Positions 8,583-24,408 are shown, numbered from the stretch's first letter. The stretch is 36,128 nucleotides of DNA from Halorhodospira neutriphila (GCF_016584055.1 NZ_NRSH01000006.1:1-36128), one strand, 5' to 3'. Notes: generated from the sequence alone by a model not told the origin. Program-made: numbers and translations.

Positions 8583-8978
8583 CTAAAAGACCACGCAGAG
8601 GACTTCCCCGCCGTGCCCTTGGCTCCGGGCCGAGCGGTCACTCATCACCCCTTGCGAGGTCGAGATGACCGCCGTCCCGAGGCCGCCGCGGACACTGGGG
8701 AGCTCGTCCCGCGCGCGATAGATTCTCAAACCCGGCCGGCTGTAGCGCTGGATCTCGCGAATGGCCGGCTGCCCTTGGTGGTACCGCAGCGTGATCTCGA
8801 GCTCCGGCTTCTTCTCCTCGCCGACCACCTCGTAGCCATCGATGTAGCCCTCCTCGAGCAGCACGGCAGCGATGGCCCGCTTGAGCCGCGAGGCCGGCAT
8901 CCGGACCTGCGACTTCTCGGCGGTCTGCGCGTTGCGCACCCGGGTCAGCATGTCGGCGATGGGATCGGTCATGCTCAT
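8583..8978 (-). CDS. rpsH: 30S ribosomal protein S8
   Basis: A 131-residue primary binder of 16S rRNA helix 21 and, in E. coli, the repressor of the spc operon. [18 protein letters not shown] is the signature start. The C-terminal domain contains [38 protein letters not shown], with the conserved STSxG loop that contacts RNA. It starts 12 nt after rpsN. Confidence 0.97.
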   Translation of the reverse strand: MSMTDPIADMLTRVRNAQTAEKSQVRMPASRLKRAIAAVLLEEGYIDGYEVVGEEKKPELEITLRYHQGQPAIREIQRYSRPGLRIYRARDELPSVRGGLGTAVISTSQGVMSDRSARSQGHGGEVLCVVF

Positions 8979-8990
8979 CAGCGATTCCCC

Positions 8991-9296
8991 TTACCAGCTC
9001 GACAGGGTCAAGCCCGGGATCTCACCGCGCATCGCGGCCGCACGGAGCTCGTTGCGCGCCAGGCCGAACTTGCGGTAGTAGCCGCGAGCCCGCCCCGAGA
9101 TCGCGCAGCGGTTGCGCTGGCGCACCGGACTGGCGTTGCGCGGAAGCTGCTGGAGCTTGAGCTGCGCGTCGAAGCGCTCCTCCACGCTCGCCTCCGGATC
9201 GTGGATGATTGCCTTGAGGGCCTGCCGCTTGGCGGCGTACTTCTGCGCAAGCTTACGGCGCTTGCGCTCGCGCTCAACCATGGAAACCTTGGCCAT
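8991..9296 (-). CDS. rpsN: 30S ribosomal protein S14 (zinc-independent form)
   Basis: A 101-residue small-subunit head protein of the long C-minus type: no CxxC zinc pair is present, and the protein has the full N-terminal half ([24 protein letters not shown]) absent from the 61-residue zinc form. The C-terminal signature is [25 protein letters not shown], ending PGLTLSSW. It lies between rplE and rpsH, as in E. coli. Confidence 0.97.
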   Translation of the reverse strand: MAKVSMVERERKRRKLAQKYAAKRQALKAIIHDPEASVEERFDAQLKLQQLPRNASPVRQRNRCAISGRARGYYRKFGLARNELRAAAMRGEIPGLTLSSW

Positions 9297-9316
9297 CTAC
9301 GCTGCTCCTCTAGGTG

Positions 9317-9856
9317 TCAGGTTCGGAAGGGGAAGCCGAACCCTTCGAGCAGGGCCTTCCCTTCTTCGTCGGACTGGGCGGTGGTGGTGAAGACGATGTC
9401 CATGCCCCGCACCCGATCGATCTCGTCGTAGTCGACCTCGGGGAAGATCAGCTGCTCCCGGACACCGAGGTTGTAGTTGCCTCGGCCGTCGAACGAGCGC
9501 GGGGAGAAGCCGCGGAAGTCGCGGATCCGGGGGGCGGCCACATGGATGAACCGCTCGAGGAACTCGTACATGCGCTCCCGCCGCAGGGTCACCTTGCACC
9601 CGATCGGCCAGCCCTCGCGGATCTTGAACCCGGCCACCGACTTGCGCGCGCGGGTGACTATCGGCCTCTGCCCGGTGATCTTCGCCAGATCCCCCTGGGC
9701 GGCCTCGAGGATCTTCTTGTCCCGCACGGCCTCGCCGAGCCCCATGTTCACCACGATCTTCTCGAGGCGCGGCACCTGCATGATGTTCCGGTAACCGAAC
9801 CGCTGCTGAAGCGCCGGGGTCACCTCGTTCTGGTATACCTTTCGCAACGTCGCCAT
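9317..9856 (-). CDS. rplE: 50S ribosomal protein L5
   Basis: A 179-residue 5S rRNA and P-site tRNA contacting protein of the central protuberance. Visible motifs are [43 protein letters not shown] and the C-terminal [27 protein letters not shown]. Length equals E. coli. In E. coli the S8 repressor binds mRNA at the rplX-rplE joint; the gap here is 9 nt, so any such site must overlap the 5' end of rplE. Confidence 0.97.
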   Translation of the reverse strand: MATLRKVYQNEVTPALQQRFGYRNIMQVPRLEKIVVNMGLGEAVRDKKILEAAQGDLAKITGQRPIVTRARKSVAGFKIREGWPIGCKVTLRRERMYEFLERFIHVAAPRIRDFRGFSPRSFDGRGNYNLGVREQLIFPEVDYDEIDRVRGMDIVFTTTAQSDEEGKALLEGFGFPFRT

Positions 9857-9865
9857 GCCGCCCCC

Positions 9866-10183
9866 TTAGGCGTCGATCAGCTGCTGATTCGACTTGAAGT
9901 AGCGCACCTTGCGGTCGCCTTCCCAGCGGACCCCGACCCGGTCCGGGCCGTCTCTCTCCGGATTGTAGATCGCCACATTGGAGATATGGATCGGGGCCTC
10001 TTTCTCCACGATGCCGCCCGTGGACCCCTGCATGGGGTTCCCGCGCGTATGGCGCTTGACCATGTTGACGTTGTCGACGACCACTCGGTCCTTGTCCGGG
10101 ATCACGCGCGAGACGCGCCCACGCCGCCCCTTGTCCTTCCCGGCGATCACGATGACCTCGTCGCCCTTTCGAATCTTGCGCAT
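9866..10183 (-). CDS. rplX: 50S ribosomal protein L24
   Basis: A 105-residue assembly-initiator protein that binds the 5' end of 23S rRNA. The KOW motif is at the N-terminus: [23 protein letters not shown]. It continues with [37 protein letters not shown], the typical middle region. It lies 11 nt after rplN and 9 nt before rplE. Confidence 0.97.
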   Translation of the reverse strand: MRKIRKGDEVIVIAGKDKGRRGRVSRVIPDKDRVVVDNVNMVKRHTRGNPMQGSTGGIVEKEAPIHISNVAIYNPERDGPDRVGVRWEGDRKVRYFKSNQQLIDA

Positions 10184-10194
10184 GTTGACCTCGC

Positions 10195-10563
10195 CTACAG
10201 TACCTCGGGCGCCAAGGAGATGATCCGCATGAACTGCTCGGTGCGCAGCTCCCGCGTCACCGGGCCGAAGACGCGCGTCCCGATGGGCTGCAGATTGTTG
10301 TTCAGCAATACCGCTGCGTTGCCGTCGAAGCGGATCTTCGAGCCGTCGTTGCGCCGCACACCGCGCCGGCTGCGCACCACGACGGCGCTATAGACCTCGC
10401 CCTTCTTGACGCGCCCCCGCGGGATCGCCTCCTTCACACTGACCTTGACGATATCGCCAATCCCCGCGTAGCGGCGTTTCGAGCCGCCCAACACCTTAAT
10501 GCACTGCACCTGCCGGGCGCCGCTATTGTCCGCCGCCTTGAGGAGGGTCTCCATCTGGATCAT
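10195..10563 (-). CDS. rplN: 50S ribosomal protein L14
   Basis: A 122-residue protein of the subunit interface (bridges B5/B8). [27 protein letters not shown] is the family start; [18 protein letters not shown] and [23 protein letters not shown] follow, ending with [11 protein letters not shown]. First gene of the classical spc operon; a 60-nt gap separates it from rpsQ, and I see no convincing promoter in it. Confidence 0.97.
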   Translation of the reverse strand: MIQMETLLKAADNSGARQVQCIKVLGGSKRRYAGIGDIVKVSVKEAIPRGRVKKGEVYSAVVVRSRRGVRRNDGSKIRFDGNAAVLLNNNLQPIGTRVFGPVTRELRTEQFMRIISLAPEVL

Positions 10564-10623
10564 GACGTCCTACCCGCTATCAGCCGCAACTACCCCGCCA
10601 AAGGGCGCTCTATCGCCGCGCGC

Positions 10624-10884
10624 TCAGCGCGCGGCCCGCTCGAGTACCTCGACCAGCCGCCACGCCTTGCGCTTCGACATGGGGCGGCACTCTTGCACGG
10701 CTACCCAGTCCCCTTGGCGGCCCTCGTTCTGCTCGTCGTGCGCGTGGAGCTTCGTCGAGCGGCGGACAAACTTACCGTAGAGGGGGTGCTTGACGCGGCG
10801 CTCGACCAAGACCGTCAGCGTCTTGTCCCGCTTGTCGCTGATCACGCGCCCATTCACCGTGCGAGTGTTCTTCTCTTCGCTCAT
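10624..10884 (-). CDS. rpsQ: 30S ribosomal protein S17
   Basis: An 86-residue OB-fold protein binding 16S rRNA helices 7 and 11. [42 protein letters not shown] is diagnostic, followed by [25 protein letters not shown]. Its ATG overlaps the rpmC stop (ATGA), so translation is probably coupled. Confidence 0.97.
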   Translation of the reverse strand: MSEEKNTRTVNGRVISDKRDKTLTVLVERRVKHPLYGKFVRRSTKLHAHDEQNEGRQGDWVAVQECRPMSKRKAWRLVEVLERAAR

Positions 10885-11084
10885 GCCTGACGCTCCGCCC
10901 GCTTGCGCTCGTTGAGCACGGTCTTAATGCGCGCGATATCGCGGCGCACCTTGCTGAACTGGTCGTTCCGCGCCAGCTGCCCGCTGGCGTTCTGCATCCG
11001 CAGATTGAACTGCTCCTTGCGCCGCTCGAGCAGCTCCTTCTCGAGCTCCTGCGTGCCCTTCTCGCGCAGCTCACTTGCCTTCAT
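10881..11084 (-). CDS. rpmC: 50S ribosomal protein L29
   Basis: A 67-residue protein near the exit tunnel that helps form the docking site for trigger factor and SRP. It is an antiparallel helical hairpin: [37 protein letters not shown], then [15 protein letters not shown]. The rplP stop is embedded in GTGATG; the ATG at 11082-11084 matches the usual MKAxELR start, the GTG at 11087 being an in-frame alternative. Confidence 0.95.
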   Translation of the reverse strand: MKASELREKGTQELEKELLERRKEQFNLRMQNASGQLARNDQFSKVRRDIARIKTVLNERKRAERQA

Positions 11085-11497
11085 CACATCACCGTCCGAT
11101 TCACGAAGGTGGTCTTCACCGGGAGCTTCGCCGCGGCCCGCCGAAACGCCTCCCGGGCCACATCCTCCGAGACCCCCTCGATCTCGTAGAGGATCCGCCC
11201 CGGCGCAATGGGCTCACACCAGTGATCGACGTTGCCCTTGCCCTTGCCCATGCGCACCTCGAGCGGCTTCTCGGTGACCGGCTTGTCCGGGAAGACCCGG
11301 ATCCAGATCTTGCCGCCGCGGCGGATGTAGCGGTTGATCGCGCGCCGCGCTGCCTCGATCTGCCGCGAGGTGATCGGGCCCCGCGTGGTCGCCTTCAGGC
11401 CGTACTCCCCGAAGCTGACGCGGTCGCCGCGGTGGGCAAGCCCGGTGTTGCGGCCCTTCTGCTTCTTCCGGAACTTGGTCCGTTTCGGCTGTAGCAT
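11084..11497 (-). CDS. rplP: 50S ribosomal protein L16
   Basis: A 137-residue protein at the A-site side of the large subunit. [36 protein letters not shown] is canonical; [34 protein letters not shown] follows. The [12 protein letters not shown] segment keeps the arginine that is hydroxylated in E. coli L16. Starts 20 nt after rpsC and runs into rpmC with a TGATG junction. Confidence 0.97.
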   Translation of the reverse strand: MLQPKRTKFRKKQKGRNTGLAHRGDRVSFGEYGLKATTRGPITSRQIEAARRAINRYIRRGGKIWIRVFPDKPVTEKPLEVRMGKGKGNVDHWCEPIAPGRILYEIEGVSEDVAREAFRRAAAKLPVKTTFVNRTVM

Positions 11498-11517
11498 CGT
11501 CCTGGCTCCCCGTCGGT

Positions 11518-12204
11518 TCAGCCCTGGGTGGCTGCAGCCCGGCGCATCCGCTCGGCCGGCGCCCCTTCATTCTCGGTGTCGATGATCTCGCCCTTGAAGA
11601 TCCAGACCTTGACGCCGATCACGCCGTAGGTGGTCTTGGCCTCCGAGAACCCGTAGTCGATATCCGCGCGGAGGGTGTGCAGCGGCACCCGCCCCTCCCG
11701 GTACCACTCGGTCCGGGCGATCTCCGAGCCGTTGAGCCGGCCGGAGACCTGGACCTTGATCCCCTGGGCACCGACGCGCAGGGCGTTGCCCACGGCGCGC
11801 TTGAGGGCGCGGCGGAACATCACGCGGCGCTCGAGCTGGCCGGCGATCCCCTCGGCGACCAGGTTGGCATCGATCTCCGGCTTGCGGATCTCCTCGATGT
11901 TGATGTGCACCGGCACACCGATGCGCTGCGCCACCTCGCCGCGAAGCCGGTCGATGTCCTCGCCCTTCTTGCCGATGACGATCCCCGGCCGTGCGGTGTG
12001 GATGGTCACCAGCGCATTCTTGGCTGGGCGCTCGATCTGGATTCGGCTCACCGAGGCGTTCTTCAGCCGGTTGCGGATGAAGTTACGCACGTCTAGGTCG
12101 GTGTTCAGGTACTCGCCGAAGTTCTGGCTATCGGCGTACCACATCGAGCGCCAGTCCTCGGTGACGCCCAGCCTGAACCCGGTTGGATGGGTTTTGTTTC
12201 CCAT
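11518..12204 (-). CDS. rpsC: 30S ribosomal protein S3
   Basis: A 228-residue protein lining the mRNA entry tunnel (helicase function with S4 and S5). [18 protein letters not shown] is the signature start. The KH domain carries [16 protein letters not shown] with its GxxG loop. The C-terminal domain contains [38 protein letters not shown] and [15 protein letters not shown]. Length close to E. coli (233). Confidence 0.97.
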   Translation of the reverse strand: MGNKTHPTGFRLGVTEDWRSMWYADSQNFGEYLNTDLDVRNFIRNRLKNASVSRIQIERPAKNALVTIHTARPGIVIGKKGEDIDRLRGEVAQRIGVPVHINIEEIRKPEIDANLVAEGIAGQLERRVMFRRALKRAVGNALRVGAQGIKVQVSGRLNGSEIARTEWYREGRVPLHTLRADIDYGFSEAKTTYGVIGVKVWIFKGEIIDTENEGAPAERMRRAAATQG

Positions 12205-12230
12205 GCCGGCTCCTCTCGCTTGATCTCGCC

Positions 12231-12563
12231 TCAGTCCTCGGCCACTGCCACGGTGATGTGGCTAGTGCGCTTGAGGATCCGGTTCGCCCGCCCCTTGGCG
12301 CGCGGCTGAATACGCTTCATCGTCGGGCCCTCGTCGACGCAGATGCGGGAGATCCGCAGCTCGTCGATATCGGCGCCGTCGTTGTGCTCCGCGTTCGCGA
12401 CCGCCGACTCCAGCACCTTGCGGATGATGCGGGCCGCCTTGCGCGGGCTGAACTCCAGCGTCCGCAGGGCAGCGTCCACCGGCATCCCCCGGACCTGGTC
12501 GGCCACGAGGCGCGCCTTTTGCGGGGTGATCCGCGAGAAGCGCAGTTTCGCTTGGGTCTCCAT
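12231..12563 (-). CDS. rplV: 50S ribosomal protein L22
   Basis: A 110-residue protein whose beta-hairpin reaches the exit-tunnel constriction. [26 protein letters not shown] and [57 protein letters not shown] are both diagnostic, the latter containing the tunnel hairpin. Intact at the residues where macrolide-resistance deletions are known (no deletion seen). Confidence 0.97.
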   Translation of the reverse strand: METQAKLRFSRITPQKARLVADQVRGMPVDAALRTLEFSPRKAARIIRKVLESAVANAEHNDGADIDELRISRICVDEGPTMKRIQPRAKGRANRILKRTSHITVAVAED

Positions 12564-12575
12564 GGCGCGCTCCCC

Positions 12576-12851
12576 TTAGCGTTTGGACTTCTTATCCGCC
12601 GCATGGCCGCGGAAGGTCCGCGTGACCGCGAACTCGCCGAGCTTGTGCCCGACCATGTTCTCGTTGATCAAAACCGGCACATGCTGGCGCCCGTTGTGGA
12701 TGGCGATCGTCAGACCGACCATGTCCGGCATAATCACCGACCGGCGCGACCAGGTCTTGATCGGCCGCTTGCTCTTGCTGGCGTTCGCCTCCTCCACCTT
12801 CTTGAGCAGGTGGTAGTCGATGAACGGCCCCTTCTTGGTCGAGCGTGGCAC
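12576..12851 (-). CDS. rpsS: 30S ribosomal protein S19
   Basis: A 91-residue head protein that complexes with S13 near the A site. [48 protein letters not shown] and [23 protein letters not shown] are family motifs. The start is GTG (12849-12851), supported by GAGGGG upstream and by the usual PRSxKKGPF N-terminus. Starts 13 nt after rplB. Confidence 0.97.
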   Translation of the reverse strand: MPRSTKKGPFIDYHLLKKVEEANASKSKRPIKTWSRRSVIMPDMVGLTIAIHNGRQHVPVLINENMVGHKLGEFAVTRTFRGHAADKKSKR

Positions 12852-12864
12852 GGTTATCTACCCC

Positions 12865-13689
12865 TCAACGCTTGCGACGGCGCACGATCTGCTGATCGGT
12901 GCGCTTGTTCTTCCGAGTTCGATGGCCCTTCGTCGGCTGCCCCCACGGGGTGACCGGGTGGCGGCCTCCCGCGGTGCGGCCCTCGCCACCGCCGTGCGGG
13001 TGGTCGACCGGGTTCATCGCGACACCGCGGACCGTCGGGCGGGCACCGAGGTAGCGCTTGGCGCCGGCCTTGCCGAGGGTGCGCAGGCTGTGCTCGCTGT
13101 TGCCGACCTCGCCGACGGTCGCCTTGCAGTCCACCGGCACGCGGCGCATCTCCCCGGAGCGCAGCCGCAGTGTCGCGCTGCCGCCCTCGCGGGCGACGAG
13201 CTGCACGCTTGCCCCGGCCGAGCGGGCGAGCTGAGCGCCCTTGCCGGGCTTGAGCTCGACGCAGTGGACCTGCGTACCCACCGGGATGTTGCGCAGCGGG
13301 AGGGCGTTGCCGGGACGGATCGGGGCGTCGCGGCCCGCGAGGATCTCCGCGCCCGCCTCAACTCCGCGAGGCGCAATAATATACCGCCTTTCGCCGTCAC
13401 GATAAAGGACCAGGGCGATATGCGCCGAGCGGTTCGGGTCGTACTCCAGGCGCTCGACCCGGCCGGGCACGCCGTCCTTGTCCCGCTTGAAGTCGATCAG
13501 GCGGTAGCGCTGCTTGTGCCCACCCCCCCGGTGGCGGGTCGTGATGCGGCCGGCGTTGTTCCGCCCTCCGGACTTCGACTTGCTCACGACCAGCGGCTCG
13601 TAGGGGCCGCCGTCGTGGAGCCGCGCGTCCTTCGTCCGGACAACGAAGCGCCGCCCGGGGGAGGTCGGCCGACTCTTCAGTAGTGCCAT
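12865..13689 (-). CDS. rplB: 50S ribosomal protein L2
   Basis: A 274-residue core protein needed for subunit association and peptidyl-transferase assembly. The RNA-binding domain has [28 protein letters not shown]; the C-terminal extension has [26 protein letters not shown], including H230, the equivalent of the E. coli histidine important for activity. Length equals the E. coli protein within two residues. Confidence 0.98.
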   Translation of the reverse strand: MALLKSRPTSPGRRFVVRTKDARLHDGGPYEPLVVSKSKSGGRNNAGRITTRHRGGGHKQRYRLIDFKRDKDGVPGRVERLEYDPNRSAHIALVLYRDGERRYIIAPRGVEAGAEILAGRDAPIRPGNALPLRNIPVGTQVHCVELKPGKGAQLARSAGASVQLVAREGGSATLRLRSGEMRRVPVDCKATVGEVGNSEHSLRTLGKAGAKRYLGARPTVRGVAMNPVDHPHGGGEGRTAGGRHPVTPWGQPTKGHRTRKNKRTDQQIVRRRKR

Positions 13690-13692
13690 AGG

Positions 13693-13998
13693 TTAACCCC
13701 CTAGTTCCCCACCGAGGAAATCGATGTCCTGGCCCTCGGCGAGGGTCACGTACGCCTTCTTCCAGTCGCGCCGCCGGCCGCTGACCCGACCGAAGCGCTT
13801 GTGCTTGCCCTTGACGCAGACCGTCCGGACCCCCTGGACATCCACGTTGAAGAGCTTCTCGACGGCGACCTTGATCTCCCCCTTCGTCGCGTCCGGGGCG
13901 ACGCGGAAGACCACCTGCCCGGCCTCGTCGGCGATGACCGTGCTCTTCTCGGAGATGTGGGGGCCGTACAGCACGGTGTAGAGACGTTCCTGATTCAT
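13693..13998 (-). CDS. rplW: 50S ribosomal protein L23
   Basis: A 101-residue exit-tunnel protein that docks trigger factor and [23 protein letters not shown] is the typical start, [24 protein letters not shown] the RNA-binding alpha/beta core, and [24 protein letters not shown] the C-terminal half. The ATG overlaps the rplD stop by 4 nt (ATGA); a longer open frame upstream lies within rplD and has no L23 similarity. Confidence 0.97.
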   Translation of the reverse strand: MNQERLYTVLYGPHISEKSTVIADEAGQVVFRVAPDATKGEIKVAVEKLFNVDVQGVRTVCVKGKHKRFGRVSGRRRDWKKAYVTLAEGQDIDFLGGELGG

Positions 13999-14612
13999 GA
14001 CAGCCACTCCTCGACGCGCCGGATCGCCGGTACCGTCATCACGACCTGCTCGGAGCCGACCAGGCTCGGCGGATCGATCCGCCCGGCCTCGACGGCGCTG
14101 ACCCCCGGCAGATTGCGGGCCGCGAGCGCCAGGCTCGGCTCCAGGGCGTCGACGACCACCAGGCCGTGCTCGACCCCGAGCTGCTGGAGGCGCTCGCGCA
14201 GCAGGCGGGTCTTCGGCGCCTCGAGCGCCAGGGACTCGACGACCACCAGCCGCTGCTCGCGGACGAGCTCGGAGAGGATCGAGCGGATCGCCCCGCGGTA
14301 CATCTTGCGGTTGACCTTCTGGCGGTAGCTGCGCGGCTTCGCGGCGAAGGCCTGGCCACCGGCGCGCCACAGCGGGCTGCGGTTGGTGCCCGCCCGCGCG
14401 TTGCCCGTGCCCTTCTGCCGCCACGGCTTGGAGCCGCCGCCGGAGACCTCGCTGCGCGTCTTCTGCGCCTTGGTCCCGGCCCGGCCGCCGGCGAGGTGGG
14501 CCGTCACCACCTGGTGGATCAGCGCCTCCCGGAACGGCTCCGCGAACGCCGCGTCTGCGACCTCGACCTGGCCGGCCGCTTCGCCTTGATTACTGGTGAG
14601 CTTGAGCTCCAT
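13995..14612 (-). CDS. rplD: 50S ribosomal protein L4
   Basis: A 205-residue large-subunit protein with a tunnel-constriction loop: [39 protein letters not shown]. In E. coli free L4 also represses the S10 operon at a leader upstream of rpsJ; that leader cannot exist in the same place here because rpsJ follows tuf by 7 nt. rplC ends 18 nt upstream. Slightly longer than E. coli L4 (201). Confidence 0.97.
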   Translation of the reverse strand: MELKLTSNQGEAAGQVEVADAAFAEPFREALIHQVVTAHLAGGRAGTKAQKTRSEVSGGGSKPWRQKGTGNARAGTNRSPLWRAGGQAFAAKPRSYRQKVNRKMYRGAIRSILSELVREQRLVVVESLALEAPKTRLLRERLQQLGVEHGLVVVDALEPSLALAARNLPGVSAVEAGRIDPPSLVGSEQVVMTVPAIRRVEEWLS

Positions 14613-14630
14613 GGCTCCCCCTGTCCCGAA

Positions 14631-15281
14631 TTACGCCTTGCGCGCCGGACGGACGACCAGGTCGCCGCCGACGGCTCCGGGCACAGCACCGCGGACCAGC
14701 AGCAGGTTCCGCTCGGCGTCGACCCGCACGATCTCGAGGTTCTGCACCGTGGCCTGCTGGTTCCCCATCTGGCCGGCCATGCGCTTGCCCTTGAACACGC
14801 GCCCCGGGCTCTGGCACTGCCCGATGGAGCCCGGCACCCGGTGCGACTTCGAGTTGCCGTGGGTGCTGCGCTGCGCCCGGAAGTTGTGGCGGCGCACCGT
14901 ACCGGCGAAGCCGCGCCCCTTGCTCGTGCCCGTGACGTCCACCTTTTGGCCGGCCTCGAAGCGCTCGACGCTCACCTCGGAGCCGAGCTCGGGCGCCGCC
15001 TCGTCGCTGCGGTTCTGCCCCTGGTCGAGCCGGAACTCCCGCAGCCCGCGGCCTGCCTCGACCCCGGCGCGCGCGTAGTGGCCGGCCTCCGGCTTGGAGA
15101 CCCGCTGCGGCTTGCGCCGACCGGCCGTCACCTGCACCGCGTGGTAGCCGTCCTGCTCCGGCGTCTTGACCTGCGTCACCCGATTCGGCTCCGCCTCGAC
15201 GACGGTAACCGGGATCGATTGGCCGTCCTCTGTAAAAACACGCGTCATGCCGCGCTTGCGACCGACGATTCCAATTGCCAT
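14631..15281 (-). CDS. rplC: 50S ribosomal protein L3
   Basis: A 216-residue protein whose extension reaches the peptidyl-transferase centre. [29 protein letters not shown] is the family start. The extension [24 protein letters not shown] retains the glutamine that PrmB methylates in E. coli. The ATG at 15279-15281 is chosen because GAGGAGAG lies 5 nt upstream; the frame is open for another 32 codons but has no L3 similarity. It follows rpsJ after a 151-nt gap. Confidence 0.97.
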   Translation of the reverse strand: MAIGIVGRKRGMTRVFTEDGQSIPVTVVEAEPNRVTQVKTPEQDGYHAVQVTAGRRKPQRVSKPEAGHYARAGVEAGRGLREFRLDQGQNRSDEAAPELGSEVSVERFEAGQKVDVTGTSKGRGFAGTVRRHNFRAQRSTHGNSKSHRVPGSIGQCQSPGRVFKGKRMAGQMGNQQATVQNLEIVRVDAERNLLLVRGAVPGAVGGDLVVRPARKA

Positions 15282-15432
15282 CGTCCGTCTCTCCTCAAAC
15301 CTGTCCGACGGGCCTTCCCGCCGGGGACGAAACCGCTCCCGCCGGCGAGCGGGGAGGCCTCCTTGGGGCCGCCCCACGCGCCGGCCGGAGTCGCATCTTC
15401 TCCGTAGCCGCGGGCCTGCTGGCAGGCCTCGC
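15282..15432 (-). promoter_or_regulatory. rpsJ-rplC intergenic region with hairpins
   Basis: This 151-nt gap is unusually long inside an otherwise tight run. Two stem-loops stand out: ggcctg (15413-15418) with caggcc (15423-15428), loop of 4, right after the rpsJ stop; and ccgctc (15333-15338) with gagcgg (15347-15352), loop of 8. Neither is followed by a T tract. It may house a promoter or a protein-binding leader for the genes from rplC onward; I could not identify -35/-10 boxes. Confidence 0.3.
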
Positions 15433-15765
15433 TCAGTACAGCTTGATCTGGACGTCGACCCCGGCGGCGAGATCGAGCTTCATCAGGGCGTCGACGGTCT
15501 TCTCCGTCGGGTCGATGATGTCCATCAGCCGCTTGTGCGTCCGGATCTCGTACTGATCCCGCGCGTCCTTGTTGACGTGCGGCGAGGTCAGGAGCGTGAA
15601 CTGCTCGCGCTTGACCGGCAGGGGGATCGGCCCCCGGACGTGCGCGCCGGTGCGCTTGGCGGTGTCCACGATCTCCCGCGCCGACTGGTCGATCAGGCGG
15701 TGATCAAAGGCCTTGAGCCGAATCCGGATCCGCTGGTTCGTCGTCGCTGCTGCTGCGGTCGCCAT
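15433..15765 (-). CDS. rpsJ: 30S ribosomal protein S10 (NusE)
   Basis: A 110-residue head protein which, as NusE, also links NusG/NusB to transcribing polymerase. [53 protein letters not shown] and [22 protein letters not shown] are diagnostic. An Ala/Thr-rich extension of about 7 residues (ATAAAATT) precedes the E. coli start point. The start lies 7 nt after the tuf stop; GAGTGA at the tuf end may serve as a weak ribosome-binding site. NusG is encoded in the same window. Confidence 0.97.
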   Translation of the reverse strand: MATAAAATTNQRIRIRLKAFDHRLIDQSAREIVDTAKRTGAHVRGPIPLPVKREQFTLLTSPHVNKDARDQYEIRTHKRLMDIIDPTEKTVDALMKLDLAAGVDVQIKLY

Positions 15766-15772
15766 AGTTCGA

Positions 15773-16963
<1,191 letters not shown>

Positions 16964-17016
16964 GCCACACCTCGCTGAATCTGTAAGCTATGAACCTGAC
17001 TTTACGGCGACGCGGC

Positions 17017-19113
17017 TCACGACGCCTTCTTGATGACCTCGTCGGCGATGCTCGCCGGCGCCTCGGCGTACTCCTCGAACTCCATCACGTAGGAGGCGCG
17101 CCCCTGCGTGTTGGAGCGCAGGTCGGTCGCATAGCCGAACATCTCCTTGAGCGGCACCTGCGCCCGGATGTGCTTGCCGTTCGGGATGTCCTCCATCTTC
17201 TGGACGGTCCCCCGGCGCCGGTTGAGGTCGCCGACCACGTCGCCCATGTACTCCTCCGGCGTCGTGACCTCGACCTTCATGATCGGCTCGAGCAGCACCG
17301 GGTCCGCCTTCATGAAGCCGTCGCGGAAGGCCATGGAGCCGGCGATCTTGAACGCCATCTCCGAGGAGTCGACGTCGTGGTAGGAGCCGTCGAAGAGCTC
17401 GACGCGGACGTCCACCACCGGGTAGCCGGCGAGCACGCCCTCCTCCATGACCTCGCGGCAGCCCTGGTCGACGGACGGCACGTACTCCTTGGGCACCACG
17501 CCGCCGACGATCTTGCTCTCGAAGGAGTACCCCTCGCTGCGCTCCTGCGGGACCATCCGGATGTAGACGTGGCCGTACTGGCCGCGGCCGCCGCTCTGGC
17601 GGACGAACTTGCCCTCCTGCTCGACCTGCTTGCGGATCGTCTCGCGGTAGGCGACCTGGGGCTCGCCGACGTTCGCCTCGACCTTGAACTCCCGCTTGAG
17701 GCGGTCGACGATGATGTCCAGGTGCAGCTCGCCCATCCCCGAGATGATGGTCTGCCCGGACTCCTCGTCGGTGCGCACGCGGAAGGAGGGATCCTCCTGG
17801 GCCAGCCGCCCGAGCGCCTGCCCCATCTTCTCCTGGTCGGAGCGGGTCTTGGGCTCGACGGCGACGGCGATCACCGGCTCCGGGAACTCCATGCGCTCGA
17901 GGGTGATCTTGTTGCTCGGGTCGCAGAGCGTATCGCCGGTGGTCACCTCCTTGACGCCGACCGCCGCGGCGATATCGCCGGCGCGCACCTCCTTGATCTC
18001 CTCGCGCTGGTTGGAGTGCATCTGCAGCAGCCGCCCGATGCGCTCCTTCTTCCCCTTGATGGGGTTGTAGACCTGGTCGCCGGAGTTGATCACGCCGGAG
18101 TAGACGCGGAAGAAGGTCAGGTTGCCGACGTAGGGGTCGTTGGCGATCTTGAAGGCGAGCGCCGCGAACGGCTCCTTGTCGTCGGCGTGGCGCGCCTCGA
18201 CGGTCTCCTCGTCGTCGAGGACGCCCTCGATGGCCGGGACCTCGTTGGGCGCCGGGAGGAACTCGATCACGGCGTCGAGCAGCGTCTGCACGCCCTTGTT
18301 CTTGAAGGCGGAGCCGCAGAGGACGAGGACGACCTCGTTGCTGAGCGTCTGCTGGCGCAGCCCGCCCTTGATGTCGTCGGCGCTGAGCTCACCGTCGGTG
18401 AGGTAGCGCTCCATGAGCTCCTCGCTCGCCTCGGCGGCCGCCTCGACCATCTCCTCGCGGGCGGCCTGCGCCTCGGCGCGCAGCTCCTCGGGGATCTCCG
18501 TCTCGGTGTAGGTCATCCCCTGCGGGTCGCGATCCCAGTAGATCGCCGTCATGCGGATCAGGTCGACGACGCCCTGGAAGTTGTCCTCGGCGCCGATGGG
18601 CAGCTGGATCGGCACCGCCTTGGAGCCGAGGCGCTCGCGGATCTGGCTGACGACCCGCGAGAAGTCGGCGCCGGCGCGGTCCATCTTGTTGACGAAGGCC
18701 ATCCGCGGGACGCTGTACTTGTTCGCCTGCCGCCAGACGGTCTCCGACTGCGGCTCGACGCCGCCGACGGCGCAGAAGACCGCCACCGCCCCGTCGAGCA
18801 CCCGCAGGGAGCGCTCCACCTCGATGGTGAAGTCGACGTGCCCCGGCGTGTCGATGATGTTGATCCGGGTCTCGGGGTACTGCTGGTCCATGCCGCTCCA
18901 GAAGCAGGTGGTCGCCGCCGAGGTGATCGTGATCCCCCGCTCCTGCTCCTGGGACATCCAGTCCATGACCGCCGCACCGTCGTGCACCTCGCCCATCTTG
19001 TGCGAGACGCCGGTGTAGAAGAGGATGCGCTCGGTCGTAGTCGTCTTGCCTGCGTCGATGTGGGCGGCGATACCGATATTCCGATAGCGCTCGATGGGCG
19101 TCTTGCGTGCCAC
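17017..19113 (-). CDS. fusA: Elongation factor G
   Basis: A 698-residue translocation GTPase. G1 is AHIDAGKT (17-24), G3 DTPGH (88-92), G4 NKMD (142-145). Domain IV carries [12 protein letters not shown] and the tip region, and the C-terminus has [26 protein letters not shown], typical of canonical EF-G1. The start is GTG (19111-19113), fixed by the conserved [16 protein letters not shown]-terminus; only a weak purine run precedes it. It lies 33 nt after rpsG. Confidence 0.98.
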   Translation of the reverse strand: MARKTPIERYRNIGIAAHIDAGKTTTTERILFYTGVSHKMGEVHDGAAVMDWMSQEQERGITITSAATTCFWSGMDQQYPETRINIIDTPGHVDFTIEVERSLRVLDGAVAVFCAVGGVEPQSETVWRQANKYSVPRMAFVNKMDRAGADFSRVVSQIRERLGSKAVPIQLPIGAEDNFQGVVDLIRMTAIYWDRDPQGMTYTETEIPEELRAEAQAAREEMVEAAAEASEELMERYLTDGELSADDIKGGLRQQTLSNEVVLVLCGSAFKNKGVQTLLDAVIEFLPAPNEVPAIEGVLDDEETVEARHADDKEPFAALAFKIANDPYVGNLTFFRVYSGVINSGDQVYNPIKGKKERIGRLLQMHSNQREEIKEVRAGDIAAAVGVKEVTTGDTLCDPSNKITLERMEFPEPVIAVAVEPKTRSDQEKMGQALGRLAQEDPSFRVRTDEESGQTIISGMGELHLDIIVDRLKREFKVEANVGEPQVAYRETIRKQVEQEGKFVRQSGGRGQYGHVYIRMVPQERSEGYSFESKIVGGVVPKEYVPSVDQGCREVMEEGVLAGYPVVDVRVELFDGSYHDVDSSEMAFKIAGSMAFRDGFMKADPVLLEPIMKVEVTTPEEYMGDVVGDLNRRRGTVQKMEDIPNGKHIRAQVPLKEMFGYATDLRSNTQGRASYVMEFEEYAEAPASIADEVIKKAS

Positions 19114-19146
19114 GGCGGTTACCCCGTTATTGACTCTGTTCCAGAC

Positions 19147-19626
<480 letters not shown>

Positions 19627-20004
19627 TTACTTCTTCTTCGGGCGCTTGGCGCCGTACTTCGAACGACCCTGCCGACGCCGGTCGACCCCTGCGGTATCGG
19701 CGGCGCCGCGCACCACGTGGTAGCGCACGCCCGGCAGGTCCTTGACACGCCCACCGCGGATCAGAACGACCGAGTGCTCCTGGAGGTTGTGCCCCTCACC
19801 CCCGATGTAGGAGGCCACCTCGTAGCCGTTCGTCAGCCGCACACGCGCGACCTTCCGCAGCGCGGAGTTCGGCTTCTTCGGCGTGGTCGTGTACACGCGC
19901 GTGCAGACGCCGCGCTTCTGCGGGCACGACTCCAGCGCCGGCACATTGCTCTTCGCAGTACGCTTGGTACGCCCTTTGCGCACCAGCTGATTGACTGTCG
20001 CCAT
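19627..20004 (-). CDS. rpsL: 30S ribosomal protein S12
   Basis: A 125-residue decoding-centre protein. [12 protein letters not shown] is the standard start (ATG 20002-20004; an open extension upstream has no similarity). [19 protein letters not shown] keeps K43/K44 and [13 protein letters not shown] keeps K88, so the streptomycin-sensitive residues are unchanged; D89 is the residue methylthiolated by RimO in E. coli. GGAG lies about 11 nt upstream of the start. First gene of the str operon, behind its own promoter. Confidence 0.97.
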   Translation of the reverse strand: MATVNQLVRKGRTKRTAKSNVPALESCPQKRGVCTRVYTTTPKKPNSALRKVARVRLTNGYEVASYIGGEGHNLQEHSVVLIRGGRVKDLPGVRYHVVRGAADTAGVDRRRQGRSKYGAKRPKKK

Positions 20005-20029
20005 AGGGTTTCGCGCTCCGTACCGACCC

Positions 20030-20060
20030 AAAAACGACAGGCCGGTGAACCGGCCTGTCG
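20030..20060 (-). terminator. Hairpin with T tract in the rpsL leader
   Basis: Arms 20035-20045 and 20050-20060 form a perfect 11-bp stem (cgacaggccgg with its complement) around a tgaa loop; on the minus strand five T (20030-20034) follow. This is a textbook intrinsic-terminator shape. It lies downstream of the promoter at 20071-20099, so it would stop rpoBC read-through but also form at the very 5' end of the str mRNA. Confidence 0.75.
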
Positions 20061-20070
20061 AAGACGCAGT

Positions 20071-20099
20071 ATTCTATGGGCATGACGCCCACGTGTCAA
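20071..20099 (-). promoter_or_regulatory. Sigma70-type promoter of the str operon
   Basis: On the minus strand a perfect -35 box TTGACA (20094-20099) is followed after exactly 17 nt by TAGAAT (20071-20076), one mismatch from consensus. The start point is expected near 20064, about 60 nt upstream of rpsL and only a few bases before the hairpin at 20035-20060. Confidence 0.75.
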
Positions 20100-20100
20100 C

Positions 20101-20130
20101 GCACCCCGCCCCGGGGGGCGGGGGCGGTGC
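20101..20130 (-). other. GC hairpin directly after the rpoC stop
   Basis: gcacc (20101-20105) pairs with ggtgc (20126-20130), and the inner C-rich arm 20106-20112 pairs with the G-rich run 20115-20122, with a small bulge. It abuts the rpoC stop codon (20131-20133). No T tract follows; it may protect the rpoBC mRNA 3' end or assist termination together with the hairpin at 20030-20060. Confidence 0.45.

Positions 20131-24408
<4,278 letters not shown>

Noticed and set aside
13999-14424. An N-terminal extension of L23 of about 140 codons.
   Set aside because: It is an alternate frame of rplD, Arg/Ala/Gly-rich, with no similarity to L23, whose normal start overlaps the rplD stop.
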